Shown here: positions 15,731 through 24,779 of the stretch, piece after piece
Layout of the letters: each line of letters starts with the position of its first letter
Numbering within the stretch: position 1 is the first letter of the stretch
Origin: an uncultured Clostridia bacterium
GTDB taxonomy: Bacteria; Bacillota; Clostridia; TANB77; CAG-508
Assembly (NCBI GenBank): GCA_934178475.1
Contig: CAKPQH010000003.1
Location: 62,001 to 126,000, forward strand
Length of the DNA stretch: 64,000 nt
Direction: 5' to 3'
Notes under the pieces: generated by a model
What the model saw: the letters and a program-made list of their open reading frames with translations, nothing else
Database searches by the model: none
Told to the model about the DNA's origin: nothing
Position numbers and translations under genes: made by a program

Positions 15731-18388
15731 ATGGGAAAAAGTTTAGAAGGAAAATTTAATCCAAAAGAATTTGAAGAAGAATTGTATAAAAAGTGGGAGG
15801 ATAATGGTTATTTTAAACCTAGTATGGATAAAAGTAAAAAACCATATTGTATAATGATGCCACCACCAAATGTAACTGGCAAACTACATATGGGACATGC
15901 ATTAGATGATACAATTCAAGATATTTTAATTAGGTATAAAAGAATGCAAGGCTTTGATTGTTTATGGCTTCCAGGAAGCGATCATGCTGCTATATCTACA
16001 GAAATGAAAGTAGTTCAAAAATTAAAAAAAGAAGGAAAAGAAAAGAAAGATTTAGGAAGAGAAGGATTTTTGAAAGAATGTTGGGATTGGACTTATGAAT
16101 ATGGTGGAATAATTCAAAAACAACAACGTAAACTGGGATGCTCATGTGATTGGGATAGAACAAGATTTACTTTAGATGATGGAATGTCAGATGCAGTTTT
16201 AGAACAATTTGTAAAACTTTATGAAAAAGGTTTAATATATAAGGGGACAAGAATGGTAAATTATTGCCCTAGTTGTAAGACTTCAATATCAGATGCTGAG
16301 GTAGAATATAAAGAAGAACCATCTCACTTATGGCATATTAGATATAAAATTGTTGGAGATGAAGAAAAATATGTAGAAGTTGCAACAACAAGACCAGAAA
16401 CAATGCTTGGAGATACTGCTGTCGCTGTTCATCCTGAAGATGAAAGGTATAAAGATATAGTGGGTAAAAAATGTATTCTTCCAATAATGAATAAGGAAAT
16501 TCCAATTATAGCTGATGATTTTGTTGAAAAAGATTTTGGAACAGGATGTGTTAAAATCACGCCTGCACATGATATGAATGATTATCAAGCGGGATTAAGA
16601 CATAATTTAGAAATTATTGAGGTTTTTGATGAAAACTACAAAATGGGAGACTTAGTTCCAGAATACAAAGGTATGGATTTGATAGAAGCAAGAAAGAAAA
16701 TTGTTGAAAAGTTAGAAAAAATAGGTGCTTTAGTAAAGACTGAGGATTATACACATAATGTTGCGAAATGTGAAAGATGTAAATCTACTATTGAACCTAA
16801 GATATCAATGCAATGGTTTGTAAATATGAAAGATTTAGCTAAAAAGGCAGCAGACAGTGTAAGAGAAGATAAAACTAGGTTTATACCAAAAAGATATGAA
16901 AAACAATACTTTAATTGGTTAGACAATATTCAAGATTGGTGTATATCTAGACAATTATGGTGGGGACATAGAATACCTGCATATTATTGTGAAGATTGTG
17001 GTAATATAAATGTATCAAAAACTGCTCCTGAAAAATGTGAAAAATGTGGAAGTACACATTTACATCAAGACGAAGATACTTTAGATACATGGTTTAGCTC
17101 TGCTTTATGGCCATTTTCTACACTTGGTTGGCCAAATACAGAAAGTGAAGATTTTAAACGTTTTTATCCTACAAATGTTTTAGTCACAGGATTTGATATT
17201 ATTACTTTCTGGGTTTCAAGAATGATGACTCAAGGTTTAGAATTTACAGGAATAGAACCTTTTAAGGACGTTTTAATACATGGAATTATTCGTGATAGCC
17301 AAGGAAGAAAGATGTCTAAAACACTTGGAAATGGTGTGGATCCATTAGAGGTTATTGATAAATATGGAGCTGATAGTTTAAGATTTTCAGTAATTTCAGG
17401 AACAACAATGGGAAATGATATTAAATATATGCCTGAAAAATTAGAACAAGCATCAAATTTTGCAAACAAAATATGGAATGCAGCTAAGTTTATAATAAAC
17501 TCAAATGTTGATAAAAATGATATAATAGAATTTTGTAACAATGTATATGACTATGAAAAATATACTTATAATGAAGAATTATTATCTATAGAAGATAAAT
17601 GGATTTTAAATAAATTAGATAAATTAATTGTAGATGTAACCAAAAATATTGAAAACTATGATTTAGGTATAGCTCTTGATAATATATATGGGTTTATAAG
17701 AGATGAATTTTGTGATTGGTATATTGAAATGGTAAAACCAAGATTATATAGTGATGATTATGAAACAAAAGTTGCAGTATGTGGCATTTTAAATTATGTA
17801 TTTGGTGCATCATTAAAATTATTACATCCATTTATGCCATTTGTAACAACAGAAATATATAGTGATTTGGTAACTTATAGTGATAAAGATTTAATGGTAT
17901 CAAAATGGCCTAGAATAAAAACAGAATTCATTTTTGATAAAGAAGAGAATTTGGCAGAAACATTAAAAGAAATAATAGTAGAAGTACGTAATATTAGAGC
18001 AAAGATGAATGTACATCCTTCTAAAAAAGTTAGACTAATTTTTGTAACTAATAAATATAAAGATGAAATAAATATGTCTAAAGAATTTATTATGAAATTA
18101 GGATTTGGAAATGAAGTTGTTGTTCAAGCTAACAAAAATGGTATTGGAGATAATGCTATTAGTATTATAAAAGATGGAATTGAACTTTATATGCCGCTTG
18201 AAGGTTTGGTTGATTTAGAGGAAGAAGCTAAACGTAAAGAAGAAGAAAAAAAGAAAATAGAGTTTGAAATTCAAAGAGCAGAAAAAATGCTTTCGAATCC
18301 AGGGTTTGTTAATAAAGCACCACAAGCAAAAATTGATGAAGAAAAAGCTAAACTTGAAAAATACAAGGAAATGCTTAAAAACTTTTAA
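15731..18388 (+). CDS. valS: Valyl-tRNA synthetase
   Basis: Class Ia aminoacyl-tRNA synthetase, 885 residues from ATG 15731 (AAAGGAG upstream; the TTG at 15701 lies in the T-box terminator and is not a start). The HIGH motif is HMGH at 53-56 within PPPNVTGKLHMGHA; KMSKT is at 527-531. Zinc-type cysteines are seen in NYCPSCKTS and CEDCG/CEKCG. The editing domain contains TTRPETMLGDTAV, and the C-terminal coiled coil (about 815-885) is typical of ValRS. Confidence 0.98.
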   Translation: MGKSLEGKFNPKEFEEELYKKWEDNGYFKPSMDKSKKPYCIMMPPPNVTGKLHMGHALDDTIQDILIRYKRMQGFDCLWLPGSDHAAISTEMKVVQKLKKEGKEKKDLGREGFLKECWDWTYEYGGIIQKQQRKLGCSCDWDRTRFTLDDGMSDAVLEQFVKLYEKGLIYKGTRMVNYCPSCKTSISDAEVEYKEEPSHLWHIRYKIVGDEEKYVEVATTRPETMLGDTAVAVHPEDERYKDIVGKKCILPIMNKEIPIIADDFVEKDFGTGCVKITPAHDMNDYQAGLRHNLEIIEVFDENYKMGDLVPEYKGMDLIEARKKIVEKLEKIGALVKTEDYTHNVAKCERCKSTIEPKISMQWFVNMKDLAKKAADSVREDKTRFIPKRYEKQYFNWLDNIQDWCISRQLWWGHRIPAYYCEDCGNINVSKTAPEKCEKCGSTHLHQDEDTLDTWFSSALWPFSTLGWPNTESEDFKRFYPTNVLVTGFDIITFWVSRMMTQGLEFTGIEPFKDVLIHGIIRDSQGRKMSKTLGNGVDPLEVIDKYGADSLRFSVISGTTMGNDIKYMPEKLEQASNFANKIWNAAKFIINSNVDKNDIIEFCNNVYDYEKYTYNEELLSIEDKWILNKLDKLIVDVTKNIENYDLGIALDNIYGFIRDEFCDWYIEMVKPRLYSDDYETKVAVCGILNYVFGASLKLLHPFMPFVTTEIYSDLVTYSDKDLMVSKWPRIKTEFIFDKEENLAETLKEIIVEVRNIRAKMNVHPSKKVRLIFVTNKYKDEINMSKEFIMKLGFGNEVVVQANKNGIGDNAISIIKDGIELYMPLEGLVDLEEEAKRKEEEKKKIEFEIQRAEKMLSNPGFVNKAPQAKIDEEKAKLEKYKEMLKNF

Positions 18389-18393
18389 TGGGC

Positions 18394-18422
18394 TTTACAT
18401 AATACATGAAATGTGATATAAT
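18394..18422 (+). promoter_or_regulatory. Promoter of the first small paralogue
   Basis: TTTACA (18394-18399), 17 bases, TATAAT (18417-18422). The following leader ATGCTCTAAAAAAATTTT up to the ribosome site recurs almost unchanged before the second paralogue. Confidence 0.75.
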
Positions 18423-18465
18423 AGATATGCTCTAAAAAAATTTTATGCATGAGGAGGTCTAAATC

Positions 18466-18792
18466 ATGAAAAGAGCTAAAGCTATAGATTTTAACTATGT
18501 TGAAGCTGAAAGTATTACTACACAGGGGAAAAGACGTGATGTTAAAAAAAGATATCCAGACTATCGGATTAAAGAGGAAAGAAACGGATTTTTTGTACTA
18601 ACAAAAAGCGCTAAATGTTATGTTACTCTTTCATGGGATGGAAGAGTAGAAACATTTGAGATGAAAGACGGTATACTTGAATGTTACGATAGGACACGGA
18701 TTTCAAAGACTCTTTTCGAAAAATTCCAAAAAGATATTGAAAGTGGAAAACATGAGATTTTGATCAACGAATATGGCTATTCAATTGAATAA
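18466..18792 (+). CDS. Small protein of unknown function, paralogue A
   Basis: A 108-residue soluble protein not recognised. Alignable with the next gene along its length: both begin M-(K/E)-RAK, share KKRYPDY/KKKYPDY, NGFFVLTK/DGFFVLTR, VTLSWDGR/VTVSWNEG and LFEKF(Q/R). It uses CGG and CGT arginine codons and a higher-GC stretch than its neighbours, which suggests transfer. GAGGAGG lies at an ideal distance. No catalytic motif is visible; the compact alpha/beta pattern could suit a binding or immunity-type protein, but that is only a guess. Confidence 0.75.
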   Translation: MKRAKAIDFNYVEAESITTQGKRRDVKKRYPDYRIKEERNGFFVLTKSAKCYVTLSWDGRVETFEMKDGILECYDRTRISKTLFEKFQKDIESGKHEILINEYGYSIE

Positions 18793-18800
18793 GCTAAAGG

Positions 18801-18837
18801 AAAAAGGCATTACAGGAATGTGATGTCTTTTTTCTTT
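18801..18837 (+). terminator. Terminator of paralogue A
   Basis: AAAGGCATTACA pairs with TGTGATGTCTTT (two wobble pairs) over a 4-base loop, followed by a T-rich run. Confidence 0.75.
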
Positions 18838-18897
18838 TATTATAATACAAATTTTATGTATAAATTTTTATGTGGGCATGTGAATAAAATTAACGAC

Positions 18898-18926
18898 TTT
18901 ACATAATCTTAAAAATATGTTATAAT
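18898..18926 (+). promoter_or_regulatory. Promoter of the second small paralogue
   Basis: TTTACA (18898-18903), 17 bases, TATAAT (18921-18926), followed by the same leader as for paralogue A. Confidence 0.75.
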
Positions 18927-18970
18927 AAATATGCTCTAAAAAAATTTTTATGCATGAGGAGGTCTAAATC

Positions 18971-19306
18971 ATGGAAAGAGCTAAAATAGAAGATTTTGAT
19001 TATGTTGTACCCGACAGTTTTGTGACATTAGGCACAAAGCGGAGCTTAAAGAAAAAATATCCTGATTATCAGATAAAAGAAATGAAGGATGGATTTTTTG
19101 TTTTGACAAGAGGAATACTGTGTAATGTTACTGTTTCATGGAACGAAGGAATGAAAACCTTTAATGTGAAAGAGGAAATATTGGAGTTGTATAATAGGAA
19201 ACGTATGACAGAAGCTCTTTTTGAAAAATTCAGAGAGGATTTAAACGAAGACGAATATCAGATTTGGATCGATGGAAATGGTCAGTGTGTTATTAAACTG
19301 ACTTAA
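18971..19306 (+). CDS. Small protein of unknown function, paralogue B
   Basis: A 111-residue paralogue of the preceding gene with the same start region, KKKYPDY, DGFFVLTR and TEALFEKFRED. Each copy has its own promoter, leader, ribosome site and terminator, so they form two independent single-gene units that arose by duplication and then diverged, roughly half of the residues remaining alike. Codons such as CGG and CGT again differ from the surrounding genes. Function unknown. Confidence 0.75.
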   Translation: MERAKIEDFDYVVPDSFVTLGTKRSLKKKYPDYQIKEMKDGFFVLTRGILCNVTVSWNEGMKTFNVKEEILELYNRKRMTEALFEKFREDLNEDEYQIWIDGNGQCVIKLT

Positions 19307-19309
19307 AAG

Positions 19310-19347
19310 AAAAAGGATGTTGTTTTTAAAGACAGCATCCTTTTTTT
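19310..19347 (+). terminator. Terminator of paralogue B
   Basis: AAAAAGGATGTTGT pairs with ACAGCATCCTTTTT (one wobble pair) over an 8-base loop, ending in seven T. Confidence 0.88.
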
Positions 19348-19478
19348 GGATATATAATTATTTTAGAAAAAAATAGTTGTATATTTTTATATTTAATGGT
19401 AATATATAGTTTGAAAAAATAGAATTAAAATTTATAATACTATAATTATTAAAAGTGTTAAGATAGAGAGGTTTATTT

Positions 19479-20153
19479 ATGATAATAGTTATGTTAGGAG
19501 CACCTGGTACAGGTAAAGGAACAGTTGGAAATTTACTTTCAAGAGAGTTTAATATACCACATATTTCAAGTGGAGAAATATTCAGAAGTTATATAAAAAA
19601 AGATGAAAAGTTAGGAAAAAAGATTGAGGAATATGTATCAGTAGGAGCATTGGTTCCAGATGAGCTTACAATTGAAATATTAAAAGCTAGATTTGAAGAA
19701 GATGACACAGTAAATGGATTTGTTTTGGATGGATTTCCAAGAACAATAAAACAAGCTGAATATTTAGATGAATTATTAAAAAAAGAGGATAAGAGAATTA
19801 ATGTAGTAGTGGATTTAAGTTTATCGGATGATGAAATAGTAGATAGAATAACAAAAAGAAGAACATGCCCTAATCCAGACTGTAGGGAAATTTATAACCT
19901 TGACTTTAAAAGACCTGAAGTTGATGGTATTTGTGATAGATGTGGAAGCAAGCTTATTATAAGAGAAGACGATAATGAAGAAACTATAAGAAAAAGATTA
20001 TTAAATTATCATAATATATCAGAGGGACTTATTAATTATTATAAAGAAAAAGATATTTTATATACTGTTAAACTTAATAATGAATCTAATAGAGTTTCAA
20101 GCGATGTTGCAATTGAAATAAAAGATTATTTAAATAAATTAAAGAATGTATAA
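19479..20153 (+). CDS. adk: Adenylate kinase with zinc LID
   Basis: Interconverts ATP and AMP with two ADP. The 224-residue sequence has the P-loop GAPGTGKGT, FVLDGFPRT in the core and a zinc-binding LID with four cysteines (CPNPDC and CDRCG), the long Gram-positive form. GAGAGG precedes the ATG. It lies outside the usual ribosomal-protein operon; whether another copy exists cannot be judged here. Confidence 0.95.
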   Translation: MIIVMLGAPGTGKGTVGNLLSREFNIPHISSGEIFRSYIKKDEKLGKKIEEYVSVGALVPDELTIEILKARFEEDDTVNGFVLDGFPRTIKQAEYLDELLKKEDKRINVVVDLSLSDDEIVDRITKRRTCPNPDCREIYNLDFKRPEVDGICDRCGSKLIIREDDNEETIRKRLLNYHNISEGLINYYKEKDILYTVKLNNESNRVSSDVAIEIKDYLNKLKNV

Positions 20154-20177
20154 GGAAAGTAATGGTGTTTATTTTAA

Positions 20178-21320
20178 ATGAAAAAGTATATATGTATTAC
20201 AATAGGGAGCATCTTTTTATTAATTGTTGTAGCTATATGTGTGTTTGATTTTAAATCAATAAACAAAGAAGTTCAAGTTGGAGAAATATATGAACCTCCA
20301 AAAATAAAGTTTTTATGGATTGATATATCTGATAATTTAAAAAAAAATGAAAAAAGTTTTATAGATATAAATAAAATTGGAGAATATACAATAAAATATA
20401 AACTAAATGGATGTGTGTTTATTTATAAAAATGTAAAAGTTAAAGTTGTGGATAAAATAGCACCTGAAATAACATTGAAAGGTACCGAAAATTATACTCT
20501 TTTAGGAGAACTAAATGAATATGAAGAACTGGGATATACAGCAATAGATAATTATGATGGAGATATAGCGGATAAAGTGCAAAGAAAAGCAGTTAAATTA
20601 GGAAATAATAAATATGAAATAACATATAAAGTTTCTGATTCATCGGGAAATGAGACAGAAGCTAAAAGAAAGGTTGAAGTATCTAAGGGAATTGTGTATT
20701 TGACTTTTGATGATGGACCATCAATTGAAAATACAACTCAGATATTGGATATTTTAAAAGAAAAAAATGCCAAAGCAACATTCTTTGTTATTAATTATTC
20801 AGAGGATAAAGAAGATATTATAAGAAGAGAATATGATGAGGGACATACAATAGGACTTCATGGTTATTCGCATGATTATAATCAAATATATACTTCGATA
20901 GATAGTATAATGAATAATTTTTATTCTATAAGAGAAAAAGTTAGTAAAACACTTAATGGATATAATTCTAAATATATAAGGTTTCCTGGAGGTGGTTCTA
21001 ATACAATAAGTAGAAATTATTGCCCAGGAATTATGAGTGAGGCAACACAAAGAGTTTTAAATGAAGGATTTTATTACTACGATTGGAATGTTGATGTAGA
21101 CGATGCTGGAAGAGCAAGAACGAGTGAAGAAATATATCAGAATTTTGTAAATGGAGTAAAGCCTAAAAGAGAAAATATAGTTCTTTTGCACGATTCTGCT
21201 GGACATAAAGCGACAGCAGATGCGGTAGGAGCTATTGTGGATTATGGATTACAAATGGGATTTGAATTTAGAAATATAACAGATGATACTAAGAGAATTA
21301 TGCATAAAGTAAATAATTAA
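20178..21320 (+). CDS. Membrane-anchored polysaccharide deacetylase with Ig-like domain
   Basis: A 380-residue exported protein. A signal anchor (about 3-25) is followed by an Ig-like DUF5011-type domain (about 90-170: DKIAPEITLKG ... ITYKVSDSSGN) and a NodB-homology domain (about 172-370). Catalytic motifs: TFDDGP with the base Asp, HGYSH for metal binding, RFPGGGSN, YDWNVDVDD and LLHDSAGH. Probably deacetylates peptidoglycan N-acetylglucosamine, giving lysozyme tolerance; substrate inferred from the family. It starts 24 bases after adk. Confidence 0.9.
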   Translation: MKKYICITIGSIFLLIVVAICVFDFKSINKEVQVGEIYEPPKIKFLWIDISDNLKKNEKSFIDINKIGEYTIKYKLNGCVFIYKNVKVKVVDKIAPEITLKGTENYTLLGELNEYEELGYTAIDNYDGDIADKVQRKAVKLGNNKYEITYKVSDSSGNETEAKRKVEVSKGIVYLTFDDGPSIENTTQILDILKEKNAKATFFVINYSEDKEDIIRREYDEGHTIGLHGYSHDYNQIYTSIDSIMNNFYSIREKVSKTLNGYNSKYIRFPGGGSNTISRNYCPGIMSEATQRVLNEGFYYYDWNVDVDDAGRARTSEEIYQNFVNGVKPKRENIVLLHDSAGHKATADAVGAIVDYGLQMGFEFRNITDDTKRIMHKVNN

Positions 21321-21359
21321 AATCAATATGAAAAAAATTAAGGAATTTCTTAAAAATAC

Positions 21360-21409
21360 TTGAATTTAGTTAGAGAATGTTATAGAATAATTTTGCCAAT
21401 GACTGGCAA
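21360..21409 (+). promoter_or_regulatory. Promoter and 5' stem-loop of the gap operon
   Basis: TTGAAT (21360-21365), 17 bases, TAGAAT (21383-21388). The expected transcript starts at a 6-bp hairpin TTGCCA-atgac-TGGCAA (21393-21409), which may protect the mRNA 5' end or serve as an operator. No cggR-type repressor gene precedes gap. Confidence 0.5.
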
Positions 21410-21460
21410 TAATATATTAAAAAGCATGCAATATAATGTGTGCAAAAGGAGGAATTTTAA

Positions 21461-22477
21461 ATGGCAGTTAAAGTAGCTATTAATGGTTTTGGAAGAATAG
21501 GACGTTTGGCTTTTAGACAAATGTTTGGAGCAGAAGGATATGAAATCGTTGCAATAAATGATTTAACAAGTCCAAAAATGTTAGCTCATTTATTAAAATA
21601 TGATTCAGCTCAAGGAAGATATGAAAAAGCAGATACAGTTTCAGCAGGAGAAGATTCTATAACAGTAGATGGAAAAACAATAAAAATATATGCTAAAGCT
21701 GATGCAAATGAACTTCCATGGGGAGAAATTGGAGTAGATGTTGTACTTGAATGTACAGGATTCTATACAAGTAAAGAAAAGGCAACTGCACATATAAACG
21801 CAGGAGCTAAAAAAGTAGTTATTTCTGCACCAGCTGGAAATGATTTACCAACAATAGTTTATGGAGTTAATGAAAAAATATTGAGTGCTGATGACAAAAT
21901 TATTTCTGCAGCTTCTTGTACAACCAACTGTTTAGCACCTATGGCAAAAGCATTAAATGATTATGCTGAAATACAATCAGGTATAATGACAACAGTTCAT
22001 GCTTATACAGGTGATCAAATGTTATTAGATGGACCTCATAGAAAAGGAGATTTAAGAAGAGCAAGAGCAGCAGCTTCAAATATTGTACCTAACTCTACAG
22101 GTGCTGCCAAAGCTATAGGATTAGTTATACCAGAACTTAATGGAAAATTAATCGGTTCAGCTCAAAGAGTTCCAGTAGTAACGGGTTCAACAACAATATT
22201 AACAGCAGTTGTTAAAGGAACAGATATAACAGTAGACTCTATAAATGCTGCTATGAAAAAAGAAGAAAGCGAATCTTTCGGATATACTGAAGAATTATTA
22301 GTTTCTTCAGATGTTATTGGAATGAGATATGGATCTTTATTTGATGCAACTCAAACAATGGTTACTAAAATAGAAGATGGATTATATCAAGTTCAAGTAG
22401 TATCTTGGTATGACAACGAAAATTCTTATACTAGCCAAATGGTTAGAACAATTAAGTATTTCGCTGAATTAGGATAG
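21461..22477 (+). CDS. gap: Glyceraldehyde-3-phosphate dehydrogenase
   Basis: NAD-dependent glycolytic enzyme, 338 residues. The Rossmann motif is INGFGRIGRLAFR; the catalytic Cys lies in SAASCTTNCLAP, with the active-site His in TVHAYTGDQ; the C-terminal VSWYDNENSY is typical. AGGAGG precedes the ATG. It is the first gene of the run gap-pgk-orf-tpiA-gpmI-orf. A hairpin with a short T run lies between gap and pgk. Confidence 0.98.
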   Translation: MAVKVAINGFGRIGRLAFRQMFGAEGYEIVAINDLTSPKMLAHLLKYDSAQGRYEKADTVSAGEDSITVDGKTIKIYAKADANELPWGEIGVDVVLECTGFYTSKEKATAHINAGAKKVVISAPAGNDLPTIVYGVNEKILSADDKIISAASCTTNCLAPMAKALNDYAEIQSGIMTTVHAYTGDQMLLDGPHRKGDLRRARAAASNIVPNSTGAAKAIGLVIPELNGKLIGSAQRVPVVTGSTTILTAVVKGTDITVDSINAAMKKEESESFGYTEELLVSSDVIGMRYGSLFDATQTMVTKIEDGLYQVQVVSWYDNENSYTSQMVRTIKYFAELG

Positions 22478-22489
22478 GATTTTTAAAGT

Positions 22490-22523
22490 AGGGTCTAGGA
22501 AACTAAATTTACTAGACCCTTTT
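22490..22523 (+). terminator. Hairpin between gap and pgk
   Basis: A perfect 9-bp stem AGGGTCTAG/CTAGACCCT with a 13-base loop and only four T. It is likely a partial terminator or mRNA-processing/stability element that makes gap more abundant than the downstream genes. Confidence 0.65.
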
Positions 22524-22549
22524 GAACGTGAAAGGAAGATGAGTTTTAA

Positions 22550-23731
22550 ATGAGTAAAAAAACAATAAGGGATATTGATTTAAAAGGTAAAAAAGTATTG
22601 GTAAGATGTGACTTTAATGTGCCAATGGACGAAAATCAAAATATTACAGACAATAGAAGAATTGTTGCAGCTTTACCAACAATAAAATATTTGTTAGAAC
22701 AAAATTGTAAAATAATATTAGCGTCACATTTAGGAAGACCAAAGGGAGAATTTAAACCAGAATTTTCTTTAGCACCAATTGCCAAAGAATTATCAAAATT
22801 ATTAGGTAAAGAAGTAATTATGGCAAAAGATGTTATTGGAGAAGATGCTACATCAAAAGCAAATAACTTAAAAGAAGGAGAAATCTTACTCCTTGAAAAT
22901 GTAAGATTCCATAGAGAAGAAACAGATAATGATACAGAATTTGCTAAAAAACTTGCATCTATGGCAGAAATATTTGTAAATGATGCATTTGGAACAGCTC
23001 ATAGAGCACATGCTTCTACAGAAGGCGTAGCACATTTCTTGCCAGCTGTATCAGGATTTTTAATTGAAAAAGAGTTAAAATTTTTGGGAGATGCTTTAAA
23101 TAATCCTGTAAGACCTTTTGTTGCTATTTTAGGAGGAGCTAAGGTTTCTGATAAAATAGGAGTAATTGATAGCTTATTAGATAAAGTTGATGTTTTAATG
23201 ATTGGTGGAGGAATGGCATATACATTCTTTAAAGCACAAGGATATGAAGTAGGTAATTCTTTATGTGAGCCAGATAAATGCGATTTAGCTAATGAGTTAA
23301 TGGAAAAAGCTAAAAATAAAGGTGTTAAATTAATTTTACCAGTTGATACTGTTGTGGGAAAAGAATTTAAACCAGATACTGAAAGTAAAACTGTTGCATG
23401 GACAGACATCCCAGAAGGATGGGAAGGATTTGATATAGGAGCTAAAACTATAGATATATTTAAAGATGAACTTAAAAAAGCTAAAACAGTAATTTGGAAT
23501 GGACCTTTAGGATTATTCGAATTTGACCAATTTGCTGTTGGAACAAATTCTATAGCAAAAGCTTTAGCTGAAATTGATGCCACAACTATAATAGGTGGAG
23601 GAGATTCAGCAGCAGCAGTAGAAAAAGCAGGATTAGCTGATAAAATGACACACATTTCTACAGGAGGAGGAGCTTCATTAGAATTCCTAGAAGGAAAGAA
23701 ACTTCCTGGAATAGAAGCTTTAATGGATTAA
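22550..23731 (+). CDS. pgk: Phosphoglycerate kinase
   Basis: Transfers phosphate from 1,3-bisphosphoglycerate to ADP. The 393-residue protein has VLVRCDFNVPMD, SHLGRPKGE, NDAFGTAHRAHAST, GGAKVSDKIGV and IGGGDSAAAV, all pgk hallmarks in the right order. Second gene of the glycolytic operon. Confidence 0.98.
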   Translation: MSKKTIRDIDLKGKKVLVRCDFNVPMDENQNITDNRRIVAALPTIKYLLEQNCKIILASHLGRPKGEFKPEFSLAPIAKELSKLLGKEVIMAKDVIGEDATSKANNLKEGEILLLENVRFHREETDNDTEFAKKLASMAEIFVNDAFGTAHRAHASTEGVAHFLPAVSGFLIEKELKFLGDALNNPVRPFVAILGGAKVSDKIGVIDSLLDKVDVLMIGGGMAYTFFKAQGYEVGNSLCEPDKCDLANELMEKAKNKGVKLILPVDTVVGKEFKPDTESKTVAWTDIPEGWEGFDIGAKTIDIFKDELKKAKTVIWNGPLGLFEFDQFAVGTNSIAKALAEIDATTIIGGGDSAAAVEKAGLADKMTHISTGGGASLEFLEGKKLPGIEALMD

Positions 23732-23763
23732 GATAAAAATATTTTGTAAAGGAGAGAAATATT

Positions 23764-23967
23764 ATGGGAACGAAAGAAACAAAAACAAGTAATAAAAAGA
23801 ATGCTAATAGTAATGAAAATTCATCAATGAAGGTTTTAATAGCTATGATTATATTATTTGTAATCGTTTTAGGAGTAGTTTTATTTTACTATTATCCTAA
23901 AAACAAAGCTTTAAAAGATAATACGAGTAATAAAACTGTTACAATAAATACTGTTAATAGTAAGTAG
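23764..23967 (+). CDS. Small single-span membrane protein in the glycolytic operon
   Basis: A 67-residue protein with a Lys/Asn-rich N-terminus (1-21), one strong membrane helix (about 22-45, MKVLIAMIILFVIVLGVVLF) and a Lys/Asn/Thr tail. AAAGGAGAG lies seven bases before the ATG, and the gene fits tightly between pgk (32 bases) and tpiA (25 bases) on the same strand. No family was recognised. It could anchor something or be a chance passenger. Confidence 0.7.
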   Translation: MGTKETKTSNKKNANSNENSSMKVLIAMIILFVIVLGVVLFYYYPKNKALKDNTSNKTVTINTVNSK

Positions 23968-23992
23968 TATTTATCTATAAGGGGGAATTGAT

Positions 23993-24745
23993 TTGAGAAG
24001 AAAAGTAATTGCAGGAAATTGGAAAATGAATATGCTTCCAAATGAAGCTATATCTATGATAACAAATTTAGCACCTTTAGTTAAAGATTCAGAAAATGAA
24101 GTTGTTTTGTGTATGCCATATGTAGATTTATTTTATGGATTACTTACAGTTCAAGATACAAATATAAAAGTTGGTGCACAAAATATGCATTTTGAAGAAA
24201 AAGGTGCATATACAGGAGAAGTTTCAGGAAAAATGCTAAATTCAATTGGAGTTGAATATGTTATAATAGGACATTCTGAAAGAAGACAATATTTTAATGA
24301 AACTGATGAAACTGTAAATAAAAAAATAAAAGCCGCTTTTGCAAATAATTTAAAACCAATAGTCTGTGTTGGTGAGACATTAGAACAAAGAGAATCTGGA
24401 GTTGCTTTTGATATTATAACTGCTCAAGTTGAAAAAGCATTTGAAGGACTTGATGAAAAGAAAGCAGAAAAAACAATAATAGCATATGAGCCAATTTGGG
24501 CGATAGGAACAGGCAAGACGGCAACTAAAGAAGATGCAAATGAAGCTTGTCACAAAATACGTGAGAAGATTGCTGAATTATATGGAAAAGATGTAGCAGA
24601 AAAAATAATAATACAATATGGTGGTAGTATGAAACCATCAAATGCAAAAGAACTTTTAGAAATGCCTGATATAGATGGAGGACTAATAGGAGGAGCAAGT
24701 CTAAAACCGGAAGATTTTTCTAAAATAGTTAATTATAATAAATAA
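23993..24745 (+). CDS. tpiA: Triosephosphate isomerase
   Basis: Interconverts dihydroxyacetone phosphate and glyceraldehyde 3-phosphate. The 250 residues include the catalytic Lys in AGNWKMN, His in IIGHSERR and Glu in AYEPIWAIGTG. The start is TTG at 23993, preceded by GGGGG; no ATG gives the full N-terminus RRKVIAGNWKMN, so the rare start appears real. Confidence 0.97.
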   Translation: MRRKVIAGNWKMNMLPNEAISMITNLAPLVKDSENEVVLCMPYVDLFYGLLTVQDTNIKVGAQNMHFEEKGAYTGEVSGKMLNSIGVEYVIIGHSERRQYFNETDETVNKKIKAAFANNLKPIVCVGETLEQRESGVAFDIITAQVEKAFEGLDEKKAEKTIIAYEPIWAIGTGKTATKEDANEACHKIREKIAELYGKDVAEKIIIQYGGSMKPSNAKELLEMPDIDGGLIGGASLKPEDFSKIVNYNK

Positions 24746-24779
24746 ATGTAGCAAAGAAAGATTTAGGAGGAATTTAACA

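Noticed and set aside
22999..23655. A 218-codon minus-strand frame opposite pgk
   Set aside because: The pgk gene is certain; the antisense frame has no ribosome site and reflects codon bias.
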